64,000 nt of DNA from Bradyrhizobium cajani (lineage in GTDB: Bacteria; Pseudomonadota; Alphaproteobacteria; Rhizobiales; Xanthobacteraceae). The DNA is taken from assembly GCF_009759665.1 (NCBI RefSeq), contig NZ_WQNE01000024.1:1-64000 (forward strand). Direction: 5' to 3'. Shown one piece after another: positions 1 to 8,969 of the stretch (position 1 is its first letter; each line of letters opens with the position of its first letter). Below the pieces are notes generated by a model. It saw only the letters and a list, made by a program, of their open reading frames with translations. It had not been told where the DNA came from and did not search any database. The translations under genes were made by a program, and so were the position numbers.

Positions 1-122
1 CTTGCTTGACGCAAGTGCTCTGTCGAGAGAGAAATTGTTGCCGGCTGCGTGAGGTCGGACATGAAATCTTTGTCGGACACCTGCCGCGACAAAGCACCCA
101 CTGTCAGCTCAAGTCCCTTCTT

Positions 123-1207
123 TTACACCTCGATCTTCCATCTCAAAGCATACCATTCGAGCTTCTCAATGACGTCGGTGCGGGAACCAACGGGCAGGTC
201 GGTGATCAGCTTCCAATCGATCTTCTTTCTGTTTTTCGGCGTCCCGCGCTCTTCGGCATGGATCACCGTCAGGGTCAGAGCGGGATAGCGCTTCTGCTTT
301 CCGATCGGCGGTAGGACGCGAATCTTGCGATACCTGAGTTCAAGAACGGCCTGGTCGGATCGCCGTTACTATCTTTGACTTCGATGCGATGGAGCCCTTT
401 GACGGCGACCTCGTCCATTTCGTCCGCGATCGTGTGATCCCCATCTCCAGCCAAGCGGTGGACGCAGGTCCTGATCAGGAAATGAGTTCCGATCTCGTGT
501 GCTGCGCAGAAGAGCTCATAGATGTCACTCTCGCGATCACCAATATGGATGCATCGTCCCGGATGATCCAAGAGTTGCGTAGACTGCTTGAAATTTTCCA
601 ACCACCGGACACTTTCCTTTTTCTCGATGGGAATCCGGCAACGCCCAGAAGGGCGCCACCGGCCTGACGCTCATCCACGTGTTGCCGGTCATCTTCATCC
701 TGCTGCACTTAACGGCCGCCAACCCCAGCGGCACCCCCTCGATTGTAACCGCGAGGCTCGAATGCATCAGGATGCCGTAAACCGTGTGCGATCTGAGGCG
801 ACCTGCCTTATCTCGTCCACTGTTTATGCTCTTGGTGATGCCGATCGCTTCTGACTTCTCGCGTTGATAGCTGAACTCGGTATCGTGCAGCACAAGAACG
901 AGACCTTCAGTGGCGGTTGCACGATCACGTGTCGATTGGAAATGGCCGGCCAGAATGTCCGCTTCGCTGACCCGGTCGTTAGAGAAGAAGCGGTAAGCTG
1001 CCTTGGTATTCGCCTAATCCTGGCAGGCGAGCGGAATGCTTTGTCCATGGCGCTTCCAATCTGCGAGAGCAGTTTGCGGAATCCGTCGCCGAGCCGCGCA
1101 TCCCTAAACTCGCATCCACTACTCTCTCGATCAATCCAACATTCACCTTCCAAGGACCGCAAACAGCCTTTTGCCGATCGATCCCTAAATTCAGCCCCAT
1201 AGAGCAC
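123..1207 (-). pseudogene. IS4/Tn5-like transposase remnant
   Basis: Reading the minus strand across several frames gives pieces of a DDE transposase of the IS4 group resembling Tn5: an N-terminal piece near 1190-960, then 'LHDTEFSYQREKS' near 893-850, then the 'GDRESDIYELF' block near 545-510, and finally 'WYALRWKIE' near 160-130, which is the Y-(2)-R-(3)-E part of the YREK signature. The frames do not join, and a stop falls at 123-125 just before the expected lysine of the signature, after which the sequence no longer looks like transposase. No intact ORF exists, so the element is dead. Terminal inverted repeats were not identified, and the piece may extend off the window. Family assignment is from recalled motifs. 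Confidence 0.8.
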
Positions 1208-1471
1208 CCCTCGCGGATCAGGTGCTCAGAAAGGAATCACAAGCGATTCTTTCGATTCAAGATTTCCCCGATCAGCGGATCAGCCCGAGCGGTCAAAGTT
1301 ATGGGTAATTGAAAGCCGGCTTGGATGGATACGTAGAACAGGCTTTTTTGGCTATTTTGTATTGCTCAACGGACCGCCTCGCCATGGTGGCGCGGCCGTC
1401 TAAGATTTGCCTATAGCGCTTCCTTCGAGTCGTGCGGTCAGGATGCACCATCAACGCCCTTTGCTAAACGC

Positions 1472-3355
1472 CTAGTGCGCTCGCCAAAATGGCGGAATTT
1501 TTGCGCCATCTTGCTCGTTCTCATTATGATTTGCTGCTTTTATCCTGGCTTCACGGCAGGATTGCTCCGCCTGCACAGCCGGGCGGACGGGCTTGAGCAG
1601 AAACTGGGTCGGACCATTTGGATAAGCGGTCCCCTCAATGATAGGCGGCTCGAACGTAGCGGCGACGACGTAGTCCGCCTGCCCCGCGCCAAAGGAGGCC
1701 ATAATACTGGGTTGGTCAAGATGACTCGGGGCACCCGGCTCGATTAGTACCCAGGCCTTGGCCAAATCGGCGCAGTTTTCAAGTCCGAGCGCTTGAACCG
1801 CGACCGCGTTACTGCCGGGATATCCTCCGATCAGCCATGGCGAACCGAGTGCCCGCGTCTCGAGTACATACATCAGGCTGGGCGCGAGGCCAGTAAGATA
1901 GAGGATCGGGCTCCCAACTTTAAGGCCCGCCGCACGAGCCAAGGCCTTAGCCGTGGTCAAATAGTCATGGAAAGATTGGGATAGGACTAACTTTCCGCCA
2001 CCTGGCATGGGCATTACAGCGGTATTAGCGCGCAAATCTTTCACCTCACTCCATGGATTGAGGATGCCCGCATTGATGACTAGTGCAGTGAGCAACTGTG
2101 CGAACACTGTCAGGGACAATAGCATGGCGACGCCGCGCCCCCGTTGCGCTAGGGGGCTCAGAAACGCGACTACGGCGAGCATCCAGAACAAGGCGTCCAT
2201 CGAACCGACGAGCCAATAATTGAGACCGGACCCCAGTGCGGACAGGTGCGGCAGCACTAAAAACGTTAGCGCCAAAGCAATGGTGGTGGGAGTCTGCGTG
2301 CGTAGAACCGATCCTTGACGATAGAACGTCGCACCAATGCACGTGAACGCCGGAACCAGGAACAGGGTCGACGGCTTGATGCCGACCGGATCGGTCCCCA
2401 ACAGCGCAATTGCTATTGTTACGATTAACATCGCAGCAAAAGACAGCGAGAGGAGCAACCTATGTCTCCTCATGAGAACGCTTAGTAGAAGCGCTATGGC
2501 CGCTAACACATCGATAGCGAATTGCGCGCGGCTGGTGGGGAGCCGATCGATCCGAAACATCAGAGACAGCTCATGCCCGTCAGCCCTCAAGATTTCCATC
2601 GCAGAGCTATTGACGATGCGGGTCACGAACCCGGTGATGCCGCCGTCAATCATGTAGGCGGTACCACTCAGTAGAGTGAGAGCGACCAGCGCCGCGCCAA
2701 GCATGAGCAGCGGCGACCTCCGGCGGCAAACGGCGAAACGGAGGATAACGACGGCGGCAATAGCTGCGGCGGTGGGGGGCCTAGCCATGAAGCAACACCA
2801 GCCGCCAACGCCGACCAGGATCGACCCAACGCCCCTGTGGATGCGCCCTGGCCAATCCGCCAGCAGCAACCCGATCATCACCATTAAGATCGATTGGGAG
2901 GTTAGTGAGTAGTGGGTGGGGGTACGCCCCCAAAGCCCCCAGCTCGGACTAAAGTGGCATAAGATTAAGCTGGCGATCCCTGCCGATAGCACCGCCGACT
3001 CCAGCCAGCCCACTGCCCAGAGGCGCCGAATCACTAGCAAACTGAGAATCCAGCCCAGCACCATGTTAAGCGTGATGTTCGCCATACGGAGCACTGCGAT
3101 GTCGCCACCCACTAACTCATAGAGCCAGTGATAGACGAAGCCGAAAAGGGACACTGAAACGTTGATTGCATAAAGGAATGGATTGGCAATAGAGAGGAGG
3201 TAGAATCCTTCGGTTTTGAGATCGAGACCGTAGCTGCTGTAGTATAGGAGCCGAGTGAAAAGGATTGCCGTGGTTCCGGCCGTCAGAGCCATCAGCGTGT
3301 GATCGAGCAAGACTGATAACTTCGTTTCCTTGGCAGAGTAGTTGTCTCTTCGCAT
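1472..3355 (-). CDS. Multi-pass membrane glycosyltransferase-like protein (GT-C/ArnT type)
   Basis: A 627-residue protein with roughly ten to twelve hydrophobic segments over its first ~430 residues, followed by a C-terminal soluble region of about 180 residues. The layout, many TM helices then an extracytoplasmic domain, fits GT-C enzymes that move a sugar from a polyprenyl-phosphate donor to an acceptor on the outer face of the inner membrane, but I see no decisive catalytic motif, so this is a fold-level guess. The start has a short TAAGG just upstream. It lies back-to-back with the UbiA-fusion gene, 1.1 kb away, which encodes an enzyme type that makes polyprenyl-phosphate sugars, so the two may share a pathway. 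No sigma-54 site was found upstream of it. It could alternatively be an unrelated membrane protein of unknown role. Confidence 0.6.
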   Translation of the reverse strand: MRRDNYSAKETKLSVLLDHTLMALTAGTTAILFTRLLYYSSYGLDLKTEGFYLLSIANPFLYAINVSVSLFGFVYHWLYELVGGDIAVLRMANITLNMVLGWILSLLVIRRLWAVGWLESAVLSAGIASLILCHFSPSWGLWGRTPTHYSLTSQSILMVMIGLLLADWPGRIHRGVGSILVGVGGWCCFMARPPTAAAIAAVVILRFAVCRRRSPLLMLGAALVALTLLSGTAYMIDGGITGFVTRIVNSSAMEILRADGHELSLMFRIDRLPTSRAQFAIDVLAAIALLLSVLMRRHRLLLSLSFAAMLIVTIAIALLGTDPVGIKPSTLFLVPAFTCIGATFYRQGSVLRTQTPTTIALALTFLVLPHLSALGSGLNYWLVGSMDALFWMLAVVAFLSPLAQRGRGVAMLLSLTVFAQLLTALVINAGILNPWSEVKDLRANTAVMPMPGGGKLVLSQSFHDYLTTAKALARAAGLKVGSPILYLTGLAPSLMYVLETRALGSPWLIGGYPGSNAVAVQALGLENCADLAKAWVLIEPGAPSHLDQPSIMASFGAGQADYVVAATFEPPIIEGTAYPNGPTQFLLKPVRPAVQAEQSCREARIKAANHNENEQDGAKIPPFWRAH

Positions 3356-3894
3356 AGGCCTTACCGTAGAGATGAGGCCACTTCAGTGATATCAGCCTCG
3401 AGGCGCTTCTAATTCACCGGAGCGTCGCGTTCGCCTCCCAAGATTGGTAGACCTCAGATCGGACTTGTGGCGCGGGGCGCTTCCTGCGCAGCATAGCGTC
3501 TGCGGAGATGATGAAGACACTAGCAACACCAACGGCGAGGATCTCGCCTGCGCGGCGATCCTACAGCCTACGAAAGTCGGTGCTAGACGGTGCGGGCGGG
3601 TAATCCCAAGGCTCCAACTGGTCGCTGCGGACGCTGACATTCCTTTGTGAGCATCACGACGACCGCACGAAGCTCCTGCGTAATGGACGCATCGACCAAC
3701 GGCGAAGCTTCCGAGCAAGTGGCGTTCAAGCCAATGGTCGAGGCCCCCGACATGGTAATCGTCGGCGCGTCGCCAACCACAAGGAAAGACCGTCCTGCCG
3801 TGATCAGACGACTTGTTCCTGTATCCCAGGAAAATCGCGCTCTTGCGTTCGAATGAAGAAATGCCAAAAATTTTGCGAGAAGGAGACAGCAATT
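3356..3894. other. Intergenic stretch, no recognised gene
   Basis: This 539-bp stretch separates the minus-strand membrane protein from a small plus-strand ORF. Overlapping open frames occur on both strands; the minus frame at 3583-3867 gives a 94-residue product ('TITMSGASTIGLNATC...') that I could not assign and that has no clear ribosome binding site. I treat the region as non-coding or relic DNA. Confidence 0.4.
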
Positions 3895-4086
3895 ATGAGC
3901 ACTTCCGCCGAAGACAAACCAGTGAGGTCCACGCTAGTGCCCGGGACTCCAACCGCTTGTCCGCAACCATTCACGAAAATCGGTGCGCAATTTTCTTCAG
4001 TCCGCCCTGATCCACTGGCGTTGCTTGCGCTACGGCGCGGAAACTCTTATCCGATCGGCTTTGTTACCGCTACTGCACTATCGTGA
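3895..4086 (+). CDS. Small hypothetical protein, 63 aa
   Basis: An ORF of 63 residues starts at an ATG preceded by AAGGAG with a 9-nt gap, the best ribosome binding site in this kilobase. The product begins MSTSAEDKP and has no signal peptide, membrane helix or motif I recognise; it is rich in Pro, Thr and Ala. It lies upstream of the NifA/sigma-54 control region at 4277-4374 and is therefore outside that transcript. It could be a genuine short gene or the 5' stump of a decayed one. The only support is the ORF and its Shine-Dalgarno sequence. Confidence 0.3.
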   Translation: MSTSAEDKPVRSTLVPGTPTACPQPFTKIGAQFSSVRPDPLALLALRRGNSYPIGFVTATALS

Positions 4087-4276
4087 GATGTTTGGAGCTC
4101 TGTGTTCTGTACTTCTTCAGGATTGAGCAAAGGGACCACTAATCGAGATCTCCTCTGGGGTTTTGTTAGCGGGTAGCAAGTTTCGCCTGGGCAGTTGCGG
4201 CGACAAATCGCAACGACGTGATTCCGCGAACAAACGACGGCTGATGCTTGTCCGCTTTCTAACAAGATACAACGGC

Positions 4277-4292
4277 TGTCCGGTTCAACACA
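4277..4292 (+). promoter_or_regulatory. NifA-type upstream activator sequence
   Basis: The sequence TGTCCGGTTCAACACA matches TGT-N10-ACA, the classical NifA binding site. It sits about 67 bp upstream of the -24 element at 4359 and about 108 bp before the predicted transcription start near 4385, within the usual distance for enhancer binding by NifA. The match is read from the sequence; NifA control is inferred from the pairing with a perfect sigma-54 promoter. Confidence 0.75.
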
Positions 4293-4358
4293 CTGGCCGC
4301 AGCTTGCGACGTGCAAACTCTATTCAACGTGAAGCAGACGCTTAGTTGCTGGCGGCGC

Positions 4359-4374
4359 TGGCACGGCAATTGCT
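4359..4374 (+). promoter_or_regulatory. Sigma-54 (RpoN) -24/-12 promoter
   Basis: TGGCACG-GCAA-TTGCT is an exact match to the sigma-54 consensus TGGCACG-N4-TTGCW. Transcription should start near 4385, giving a leader of about 113 nt before the ATG at 4498. In my scan of TGGCAC occurrences on both strands of the window this was the only one with a correctly spaced TTGC. With the NifA-type site at 4277-4292 it predicts expression under low oxygen or in nodules. Confidence 0.85.
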
Positions 4375-4497
4375 ATCGAGATACACCAACATTGAGTGGC
4401 GATGCACGCAGACAAGACGGCTGATGCCCCCACTAGGTGCCTAACTCTGAGAGCGAGAAAGAGCTCAAGTTGCGTTGGCAATTCTTTGGAGAGCAAC

Positions 4498-6384
4498 ATG
4501 GTCCTCCGAACTGAGTCTCCGGCTCCTCCGATCAAAGTGGAGACCTGGCTGCGTGGTCAGCCTCTCACCAGTTTCCAACCAGGCAAGGTGTACATCGTCC
4601 ACTTTTGGGCGCCTTGGTGCGGGTCATGTATGGCGACGATGTCCCATCTGGTACAGCTCCAAGAGAGGTACGAGGACAGCGGGCTACAGGTTGTCGGAGT
4701 TGCGGCTCTTGAACGCCCTCGAACCGCAGACGAGGACCGAACCGAGTTGGACGCCTGGCTGACCAAGAACTTCCCAAACCTAAACTATCGCATCGCTCTC
4801 GACGTAACGGGCGAAATGGACAAGCTTTGGATGGAGCCGAGTATTTCTTGCGAGAGTCCCACCTCGTTCGTTGTCGACCGTGCCGGCCGCATCGCATTTA
4901 TCGGGCGTCCGACTCAACTCCATGAAATTTTACCGAAGGTGCTCAATCGCACATCGCGCACCGTCGACGATGATGGCAAGCCGTTGGTCGTAGATTTGGA
5001 CGGATCTTTGCTGCTAACTGATGTGCTATATGAATCATTGTTGAACGTCTTGACTCTCGGATTGCAGCCGAATCTCGCAGCGATCCGCGCTCTGGCTCAT
5101 GGCAAAGCCGCCGTAAAGCATCATTTTGCCCAAGCTTCCGAATTGGATTATACGACTCTGCCGTACAACAGTTGTGTGCTGCATCTCATCCAAGCTGCCA
5201 AAGCCCGGGGCAGAAAAGTCTATCTAGCCACAGCAGCCAATGCGAATCACGCGAAAGCCATCGCAGATCACTTGGCCTTCTTCGATGGCTGGTTCGCTTC
5301 CGACGCAAAGACGAACTTGTCGGGGTCTTTGAAGGCCAAGTTACTCACGGCGGCCTTCGGCAAGAACGGATTCGATTACGTTGGCAATGGCCCCTCGGAT
5401 CTTCCGGTGTGGAACGTGGCCGATAAAGCCTATGGCGTCGACCTTTCTGATTCCGTAAAGAGTCGCCTCATCTCAATCAAGGGCACCTATGTTGCATTAA
5501 CGGACGGGAGCGCGGGTCGGAAGGCGTGGCTCAAGGCTGTTCGAGTCCATCAATATGTCAAGAACCTGCTTGTGTTTGTGCCGCTGGTGACCTCGCATCA
5601 ATTTACGCTGGCTAACATCACTGCAAATGTGACTGCCTTTCTAGCGTTTTGCGCTTGCGCGTCAGCCGTCTACACCCTCAATGATCTACTAGACCTTAAA
5701 TCTGATCGTGCGCACTCTAGCAAGCGTGCACGACCGTTCGCGAGAGGCCTTATCCAACTTCGGACCGGCCTGCTCATGATTCCGGCGCTTCTCTTCCTTT
5801 CTCTGATACTGGCAACCACAATCTCAGCAGAGTTTACTTACGTATTGGTTGGGTATTTTGTGCTGACGAGTGTCTATTCTGTCTATTTGAAGCGCAAGAT
5901 GTTCGTCGACGTTGTTGTGCTCGCAATCCTCTACACGATACGGATCTTCGCAGGTGGCGTGGCAGCTGACATTCAAATCTCGCATTGGCTCTTCATCTTC
6001 TCTATGTTCATGTTCACATCGCTGGCGCTGGTCAAGCGCTACGTTGAACTGTCGACAAGAATCGATCTCCGCCTTCCGGATCGTTCAGACCGCGACTACA
6101 GGATCGGTGACGTCGAAGTCGTTACCGCTCTAGCGGCTGCGTCTGGCTTGACCGCTATCACGATCTTTGCGCTCTATGTTGCATCACCAGATGTTCAGAG
6201 ACTCTATCGGCATCCGAAGGCGCTTTGGCTGATCTGTCCAATTCTTCTCTATTGGATAGGCCGAATACTCATGATGGCGCACCGGCGTCTAATGGACGAC
6301 GATCCCATAGTCTTTGCACTGAGGGACCATATCAGCGCGATTACCATCGCCTCGATCGCAGCCGTAGTTATAATCGCCATTTGA
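4498..6384 (+). CDS. Thioredoxin-HAD-UbiA three-domain fusion protein
   Basis: This 628-residue protein joins three domains. Residues ~10-150 are a TlpA-like thioredoxin fold with active-site WCGSC (Cys41, Cys44) and no signal peptide. Residues ~160-330 are a HAD-type phosphatase with DLDGS (Asp166, Asp168), a motif II region near Thr246 and GNGPSD (Asp301). Residues ~345-628 are a UbiA-type prenyltransferase with NDLLDLKSD (Asn395 to Asp403), the following KRARP, and a second acidic motif in PDRSDRDYR, plus about eight hydrophobic segments. HAD-UbiA fusions resemble decaprenyl-phosphate phosphoribose synthase with its phosphatase, which start the route to polyprenyl-phosphate arabinose or ribose. 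The start at 4498 has GGAGA five bases upstream; the frame is open back to a GTG at 4396, only ~11 nt after the predicted transcript start. The prenyl acceptor and the role of the thioredoxin domain are unknown. Confidence 0.85.
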   Translation: MVLRTESPAPPIKVETWLRGQPLTSFQPGKVYIVHFWAPWCGSCMATMSHLVQLQERYEDSGLQVVGVAALERPRTADEDRTELDAWLTKNFPNLNYRIALDVTGEMDKLWMEPSISCESPTSFVVDRAGRIAFIGRPTQLHEILPKVLNRTSRTVDDDGKPLVVDLDGSLLLTDVLYESLLNVLTLGLQPNLAAIRALAHGKAAVKHHFAQASELDYTTLPYNSCVLHLIQAAKARGRKVYLATAANANHAKAIADHLAFFDGWFASDAKTNLSGSLKAKLLTAAFGKNGFDYVGNGPSDLPVWNVADKAYGVDLSDSVKSRLISIKGTYVALTDGSAGRKAWLKAVRVHQYVKNLLVFVPLVTSHQFTLANITANVTAFLAFCACASAVYTLNDLLDLKSDRAHSSKRARPFARGLIQLRTGLLMIPALLFLSLILATTISAEFTYVLVGYFVLTSVYSVYLKRKMFVDVVVLAILYTIRIFAGGVAADIQISHWLFIFSMFMFTSLALVKRYVELSTRIDLRLPDRSDRDYRIGDVEVVTALAAASGLTAITIFALYVASPDVQRLYRHPKALWLICPILLYWIGRILMMAHRRLMDDDPIVFALRDHISAITIASIAAVVIIAI

Positions 6385-6401
6385 ATCTCCCGCACACTGC
6401 C

Positions 6402-7037
6402 ATGGCCCGAGCCCTCCCCGATATCTTGCCGGCCTATCCCACCGCAGGGTTTCTCCAGCGGATCATGATCCGGCATCGGCCAGACATCTGCCCGCCTTGG
6501 CCTCTCTATGAACACATACCTCAGGGAGCCTCCGTCCTTGATATTGGCTGCGGAACGGGGGCGCACCTGGTTACACTCGCGGCGCTCGGTCAGATCTCGA
6601 TCGGTCACGGAGCGGATATTAGTTCGAAAGCTATTGCACAAGCTGCGCTGGCGGCAACAAATTACCCGCAATGCGACTTGACATTTCAGGCCATAAAATC
6701 GATCGACGACGTTCCTCAAAAGCAGTTCGATGTGACGATGATGATCGATGTCATGCACCATGTGCCGCTAAAGAACCGCATTGCTACACTTGCAGGATGC
6801 GTCAAACGTCTCAAGCCGCGCGGCTTCTTTATCTACAAAGACATGGCAGACGAGCCGTTCTTTGATGCCTTTCTCAATCGGTTGCATGACCTAGTCATCG
6901 CTAGAGAATGGATCCGTTATCTACCCCTCGAGGTCGCGGTGGAATGGGCTGCACACTTCGATCTCCAATTGATTCGTAGCTCCCAGTATCGGAAGTTGTT
7001 TTATAGGCACGAGCTTTTGGTATTTCGCAAACCTTAG
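6402..7037 (+). CDS. SAM-dependent class I methyltransferase
   Basis: A 211-residue protein with the AdoMet-binding motif VLDIGCGTGAH near residue 45 and a post-II motif region around 'FDVTMMIDVMHHV', as in class I methyltransferases of the UbiE/Tam kind. The ATG at 6402 lies 17 nt after the stop of the thioredoxin-HAD-UbiA gene, so the two are almost surely co-transcribed from the sigma-54 promoter at 4359. The open frame extends upstream to 6225, but that part overlaps the prenyltransferase coding sequence. The acceptor could be a small molecule, lipid or sugar; the pairing with a polyprenyl-sugar enzyme suggests a methylated glycan or lipid product, which is inference. Confidence 0.8.
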   Translation: MARALPDILPAYPTAGFLQRIMIRHRPDICPPWPLYEHIPQGASVLDIGCGTGAHLVTLAALGQISIGHGADISSKAIAQAALAATNYPQCDLTFQAIKSIDDVPQKQFDVTMMIDVMHHVPLKNRIATLAGCVKRLKPRGFFIYKDMADEPFFDAFLNRLHDLVIAREWIRYLPLEVAVEWAAHFDLQLIRSSQYRKLFYRHELLVFRKP

Positions 7038-7079
7038 ATGGCCACGTTTGAGCGGCTTCCTGCCCGTTCAAGCATTGGG

Positions 7080-7560
7080 GCGAAGAATCAGATGACGGTC
7101 AGACGCAGATTACGCGTCTTCGCGCTGGCGGCGCGCTTTACCTCGAGATTGGTGAGGAACTCGCCGATGAACGTTGCATGCAGCTCGGCGAGCGACAGGG
7201 CCGACGGGGGACTTCCGCAGCCGCACATGTGTGAACATGAACAGCAGCCGGAACATGTTCCCTGTAAGGGGCGACCGTGTTCCCGCTAACATTACTGGCG
7301 CATGAGCCGGTCGGTGAAGAAGCGCTTGATCAATGTGACGACATTGCAGGCGGGTATCATCGCGTCACCCGCCGATCGAGACGCCGCGCCGCTTCATCAA
7401 CTTGGGGCAGACCGCGGCGTGGTCGAGGTAAATGGACCGCACCGGGAGTTGGTGCTTGACGTCCTTGCGTTCGCGATACCAGTCGAGGAGCGTCCGGATG
7501 GCGGCGTGGTTATAGAAGCCGTGCGCGCGCGGTCCGGTACGATCACCATGGGCGCCGCGC
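7080..7560 (-). pseudogene. Tyrosine recombinase fragments (recombinase-in-trio relic, parts 2 and 3)
   Basis: On the minus strand, 7530-7370 reads as the C-terminal part of a tyrosine recombinase ('AVRTLLDWYRERKDVKHQLPV'). An overlapping start then leads into the N-terminus of a further recombinase ('LIKRFFTDRLMR'), which after an internal deletion continues as 'LSLAELHATFIGEFL' and 'RAASAKTRNLRLT' near 7190-7085. Two different recombinases, tail then head, next to a third one at 7745-8640, match the order of RIT elements, which carry three tandem integrases. All pieces are truncated or frameshifted. Family recognition is from remembered motif patterns. Confidence 0.7.
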
Positions 7561-7562
7561 CC

Positions 7563-7643
<81 letters not shown>

Positions 7644-7744
7644 ACAATCACCAGGTGACGCGATGAACGTACTGGTGCAGCAAGCGGCCTTCGTGCTCGA
7701 CAACGAAGAAGGTCGAGCCGCAGCGTGTGGGATGCTACGCATGA

Positions 7745-8640
7745 TCAGGTATTTATCGAGTGCGGAGCGCAGATTGGTAATTGCAGGCCTCCGAGCAGGG
7801 GCAGGATCGATGTTCTCAGCGTATCGGATGCCGAGGTGCGCGTAGATCGAGGTGGTGTGATGGTCTCTCGTGCCGCATCAACTGTACCATCTCCGACAAG
7901 CTCGTCCCAGCTCAGAGAAGCTCGGTACCGAGACTGTGTCGGAAGGTATGTTGTCCGCACAACCGTCGAGTCCACGCGATTGAGAGCGGCCTTGGCGATC
8001 ATCGTGATCGCACATCCTGAAGCAAAGCCGACGTGTGGCACGAGTGTGCGGACGAACAGCGGTTGGCAGGACGATGTTGGGCGGCCAGTGCGCAGATATG
8101 CAACGATAGCCGCGCCGATGTCCCGCGGTATCGGCATTCATGCGCGCTGTCGGCCCTTGGCGCGAACGAGTATCTCGTTCGTGCGCCAGTCGATATCGTC
8201 GGGTGAGCGTCGCAATCTCGTCGGCCCGAGGGCCGACCTTGGCAGCAACAACAGAATGGGTAGTCGCGCCGTGATCACCGTCTCTCGGTCGCGACCTTCG
8301 ATAGCCTTCCGTACCTGAGCGGCAGGCAGATAGGTCGGTAGAGTTGCGAGCTTCCATCGGCGCCTTGATGGAACGACAACCCACGAAGCGGCGCGCTCCT
8401 TCAGTTCCCGATGGGGGGTAACGGAGAAAGGCTCGGTACGATCAGCACGTCGCCTTGCCTCGTCCCGGGCTCCAGTCCCGGACGTGGCGCTCAACGTAGC
8501 AGATCTGTCCCCTTGCCTGATCTTGGACAGGGCGGCGCCGCCGGAGCACACCTCGTCCAGGAACCTGCGAAAGACCGTGAGATGGTGTACGGTGGCCTCC
8601 TGGCTAAGCCCCGCTCTGATCGCAGGTAGGCATCGACTCC
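7745..8640 (-). pseudogene. Tyrosine recombinase relic (recombinase-in-trio, part 1)
   Basis: The minus strand carries an almost complete but frameshifted phage-type integrase. The N-terminal SAM-like domain is seen as 'GLSQEATVHHLTVFRRFLDEV' near 8640-8540. The core follows as 'LATLPTYLPAAQVRKAIEGRDRET' and 'DIDWRTNEILVRAKGRQRA' to 8138, then 'MPIPRDIGAAIVAYLRTGRP' and 'FVRTLVPHVGFASGCAI' from 8137 onward. The C-terminal catalytic His-x-x-Arg and Tyr region is scrambled by frame changes. It is the best-preserved member of the presumed trio and is not functional. Confidence 0.8.
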
Positions 8641-8841
8641 TTGAAGATCCGTTTGTGCCGGGTGAGAAGCGGAAACGCAACGGCGCGATCGCGCCGTCCT
8701 TCGCGCGGCACTGGCAGGCATCGTTTGAGCGCGGCCCGGTCACCGGGTTGGATAAACCAGCTTGTAGTGACTGCCTGCGATCCAACTCAGGAGCCAGCCA
8801 ACCACGTTGAGGCAGCCACGGCGGCTGGCTCGAGTGCCGCG

Positions 8842-8942
8842 TCGACTCGCGGGCACCCTCTTTGCGCAATCCACGCGGTGCCAGCTCCGCGGCTTCCACG
8901 CCTGTAGGCCCCTCGCTGCGCCCGCCTAGCGCCACACGCGCT
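8842..8942 (-). pseudogene. Fragment of molybdenum hydroxylase FAD subunit gene
   Basis: The minus strand encodes 'MALGGRSEGPTGVEAAELAPRGLRKE', closely matching 'ALGARSEGPTRVEAAELALRGVRKG' in the intact FAD subunit at 35885-36778 (DNA near 36535-36640). Only about 100 bp remains. It lies next to, and points away from, a fragment of the molybdopterin subunit, so the source operon was broken and inverted after duplication. Confidence 0.8.
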
Positions 8943-8969
8943 TGCCTGCAGATGTAAATCGTCCATGAC

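Noticed and set aside
3583..3867. Minus-strand ORF of 94 residues with repeated small residues
   Set aside because: No ribosome binding site, no family recognised, and overlapped by open frames on both strands in GC-rich DNA.
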